The position numbers and the translations under genes are program-made. Shown one piece after another: positions 63,828-64,000 of a stretch of DNA of 64,000 nt. Position 1 is the stretch's first letter; every line of letters begins with the position of its first letter. The notes under the pieces are model-generated. The model saw nothing but the letters and a program-made list of their open reading frames with translations, had not been told where the DNA came from and searched no databases. Source of the DNA: Leminorella richardii. GTDB taxonomy: Bacteria; Pseudomonadota; Gammaproteobacteria; Enterobacterales; Enterobacteriaceae. The stretch lies in contig NZ_LS483470.1 of assembly GCF_900478135.1 (NCBI RefSeq), positions 675,501 to 739,500 of the forward strand. Reading direction: 5' to 3'.

Positions 63828-64000
63828 ATGAAAAAAATAACGATTCTTGGTTCGACGGGCTCGATAGGGCACAGTACGCTGGCGGTTATCAGGGAGAATC
63901 CTGAGCGGTTTCAGGTCTATGCGCTGGTTGCCGGGCATAACGTAGAGATTATGTTGGCACAGTGTCGGGAATTCCGTCCCCAGTATGCTGCAATGGCAGA
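63828..64000 (+). CDS. dxr: 1-deoxy-D-xylulose 5-phosphate reductoisomerase, 3'-truncated by the window
   Basis: First 57 residues of Dxr, the second enzyme of the MEP isoprenoid pathway. NADPH motif ILGSTGSIGHSTLAVI and LVAGHNVEIMLAQC match the family. ATG 63828 aligns with the family start; an in-frame GTG at 63810 is possible. The gene continues beyond the window, in the conserved order frr-dxr. Confidence 0.92.
   Translation, partial: MKKITILGSTGSIGHSTLAVIRENPERFQVYALVAGHNVEIMLAQCREFRPQYAAMA

Overview
This window is chromosomal DNA from an Enterobacterales bacterium. Nearly every housekeeping gene resembles its Escherichia coli counterpart, and long blocks keep E. coli order: omrA/B-aas-lplT; thyA-ppdA-ppdB-ygdB-ppdC; recC-ptrA-recB-recD-argA-amiC; three initiator tRNA genes-mltA-tcdA-csdE-csdA; gcvB/gcvA-ygdD-rlmM-xni-ppnN-queF-syd-csrB-yqcC-truC-yqcA; yaeH, dapD-glnD, map, and rpsB-tsf-pyrH-frr-dxr. 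Synteny breaks and moderate GC suggest a lineage outside the E. coli family, possibly Budviciaceae/Leminorella-like. That placement is a guess.

Layout. 1-1.1 kb: end of an Alx/TerC membrane protein, then yecF. 1.2-6.1 kb: a Fur-box-preceded cluster with a P-type ATPase of the P1B-6/FezB kind, two small proteins sharing its N-terminal HxxPGRxRxR-type motif, and three small glycine/alanine-rich membrane proteins. It looks like a ferrosome (fez) iron-organelle operon and is the most exciting locus here. 6.2-14.7 kb: a lipoprotein, an OmrA/OmrB sRNA, aas-lplT, mutH, a DnaA-box cluster resembling DARS2, a 185-bp three-way-junction palindromic element, rppH, then lgt-thyA with ptsP missing. 14.8-31.8 kb: a WG-repeat lipoprotein, the minor pseudopilin operon, an Old Yellow Enzyme gene, recC-ptrA-recB-recD, and a Fur-box-linked siderophore-binding lipoprotein. 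31.9-49 kb: argA with paired ARG boxes, amiC, the tRNA array, mltA, the csd/tcd sulfur and t6A-modification genes, GcvB sRNA, and CsrB sRNA with an upstream UvrY-type site. 49-64 kb: an outer-membrane protein, yaeH, a SMI1/KNR4-like gene, dapD, glnD, an APC transporter, map, a Firmicutes-style pyrB-pyrC pair with its own leader-peptide attenuator, and the rpsB-tsf-pyrH-frr-dxr block.

Regulatory RNAs are well represented: OmrA/B, GcvB, CsrB, an S2-type rpsB leader and a putative pyrB attenuator. Two iron loci carry Fur-like boxes. Four genes (alx, gcvA, syd, pyrB) each contain one single-base frameshift. Two of these are an extra G in an ATG-GGGGG run, so base-calling or assembly indels are at least as likely as real gene decay. 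Rough functional themes are iron handling (fez-like cluster, binding lipoprotein), recombination and repair (recBCD, mutH, xni), nucleotide supply (thyA, pyrB-pyrC, pyrH, ppnN) and translation (rpsB, tsf, frr, map, initiator tRNAs, truC, rlmM).
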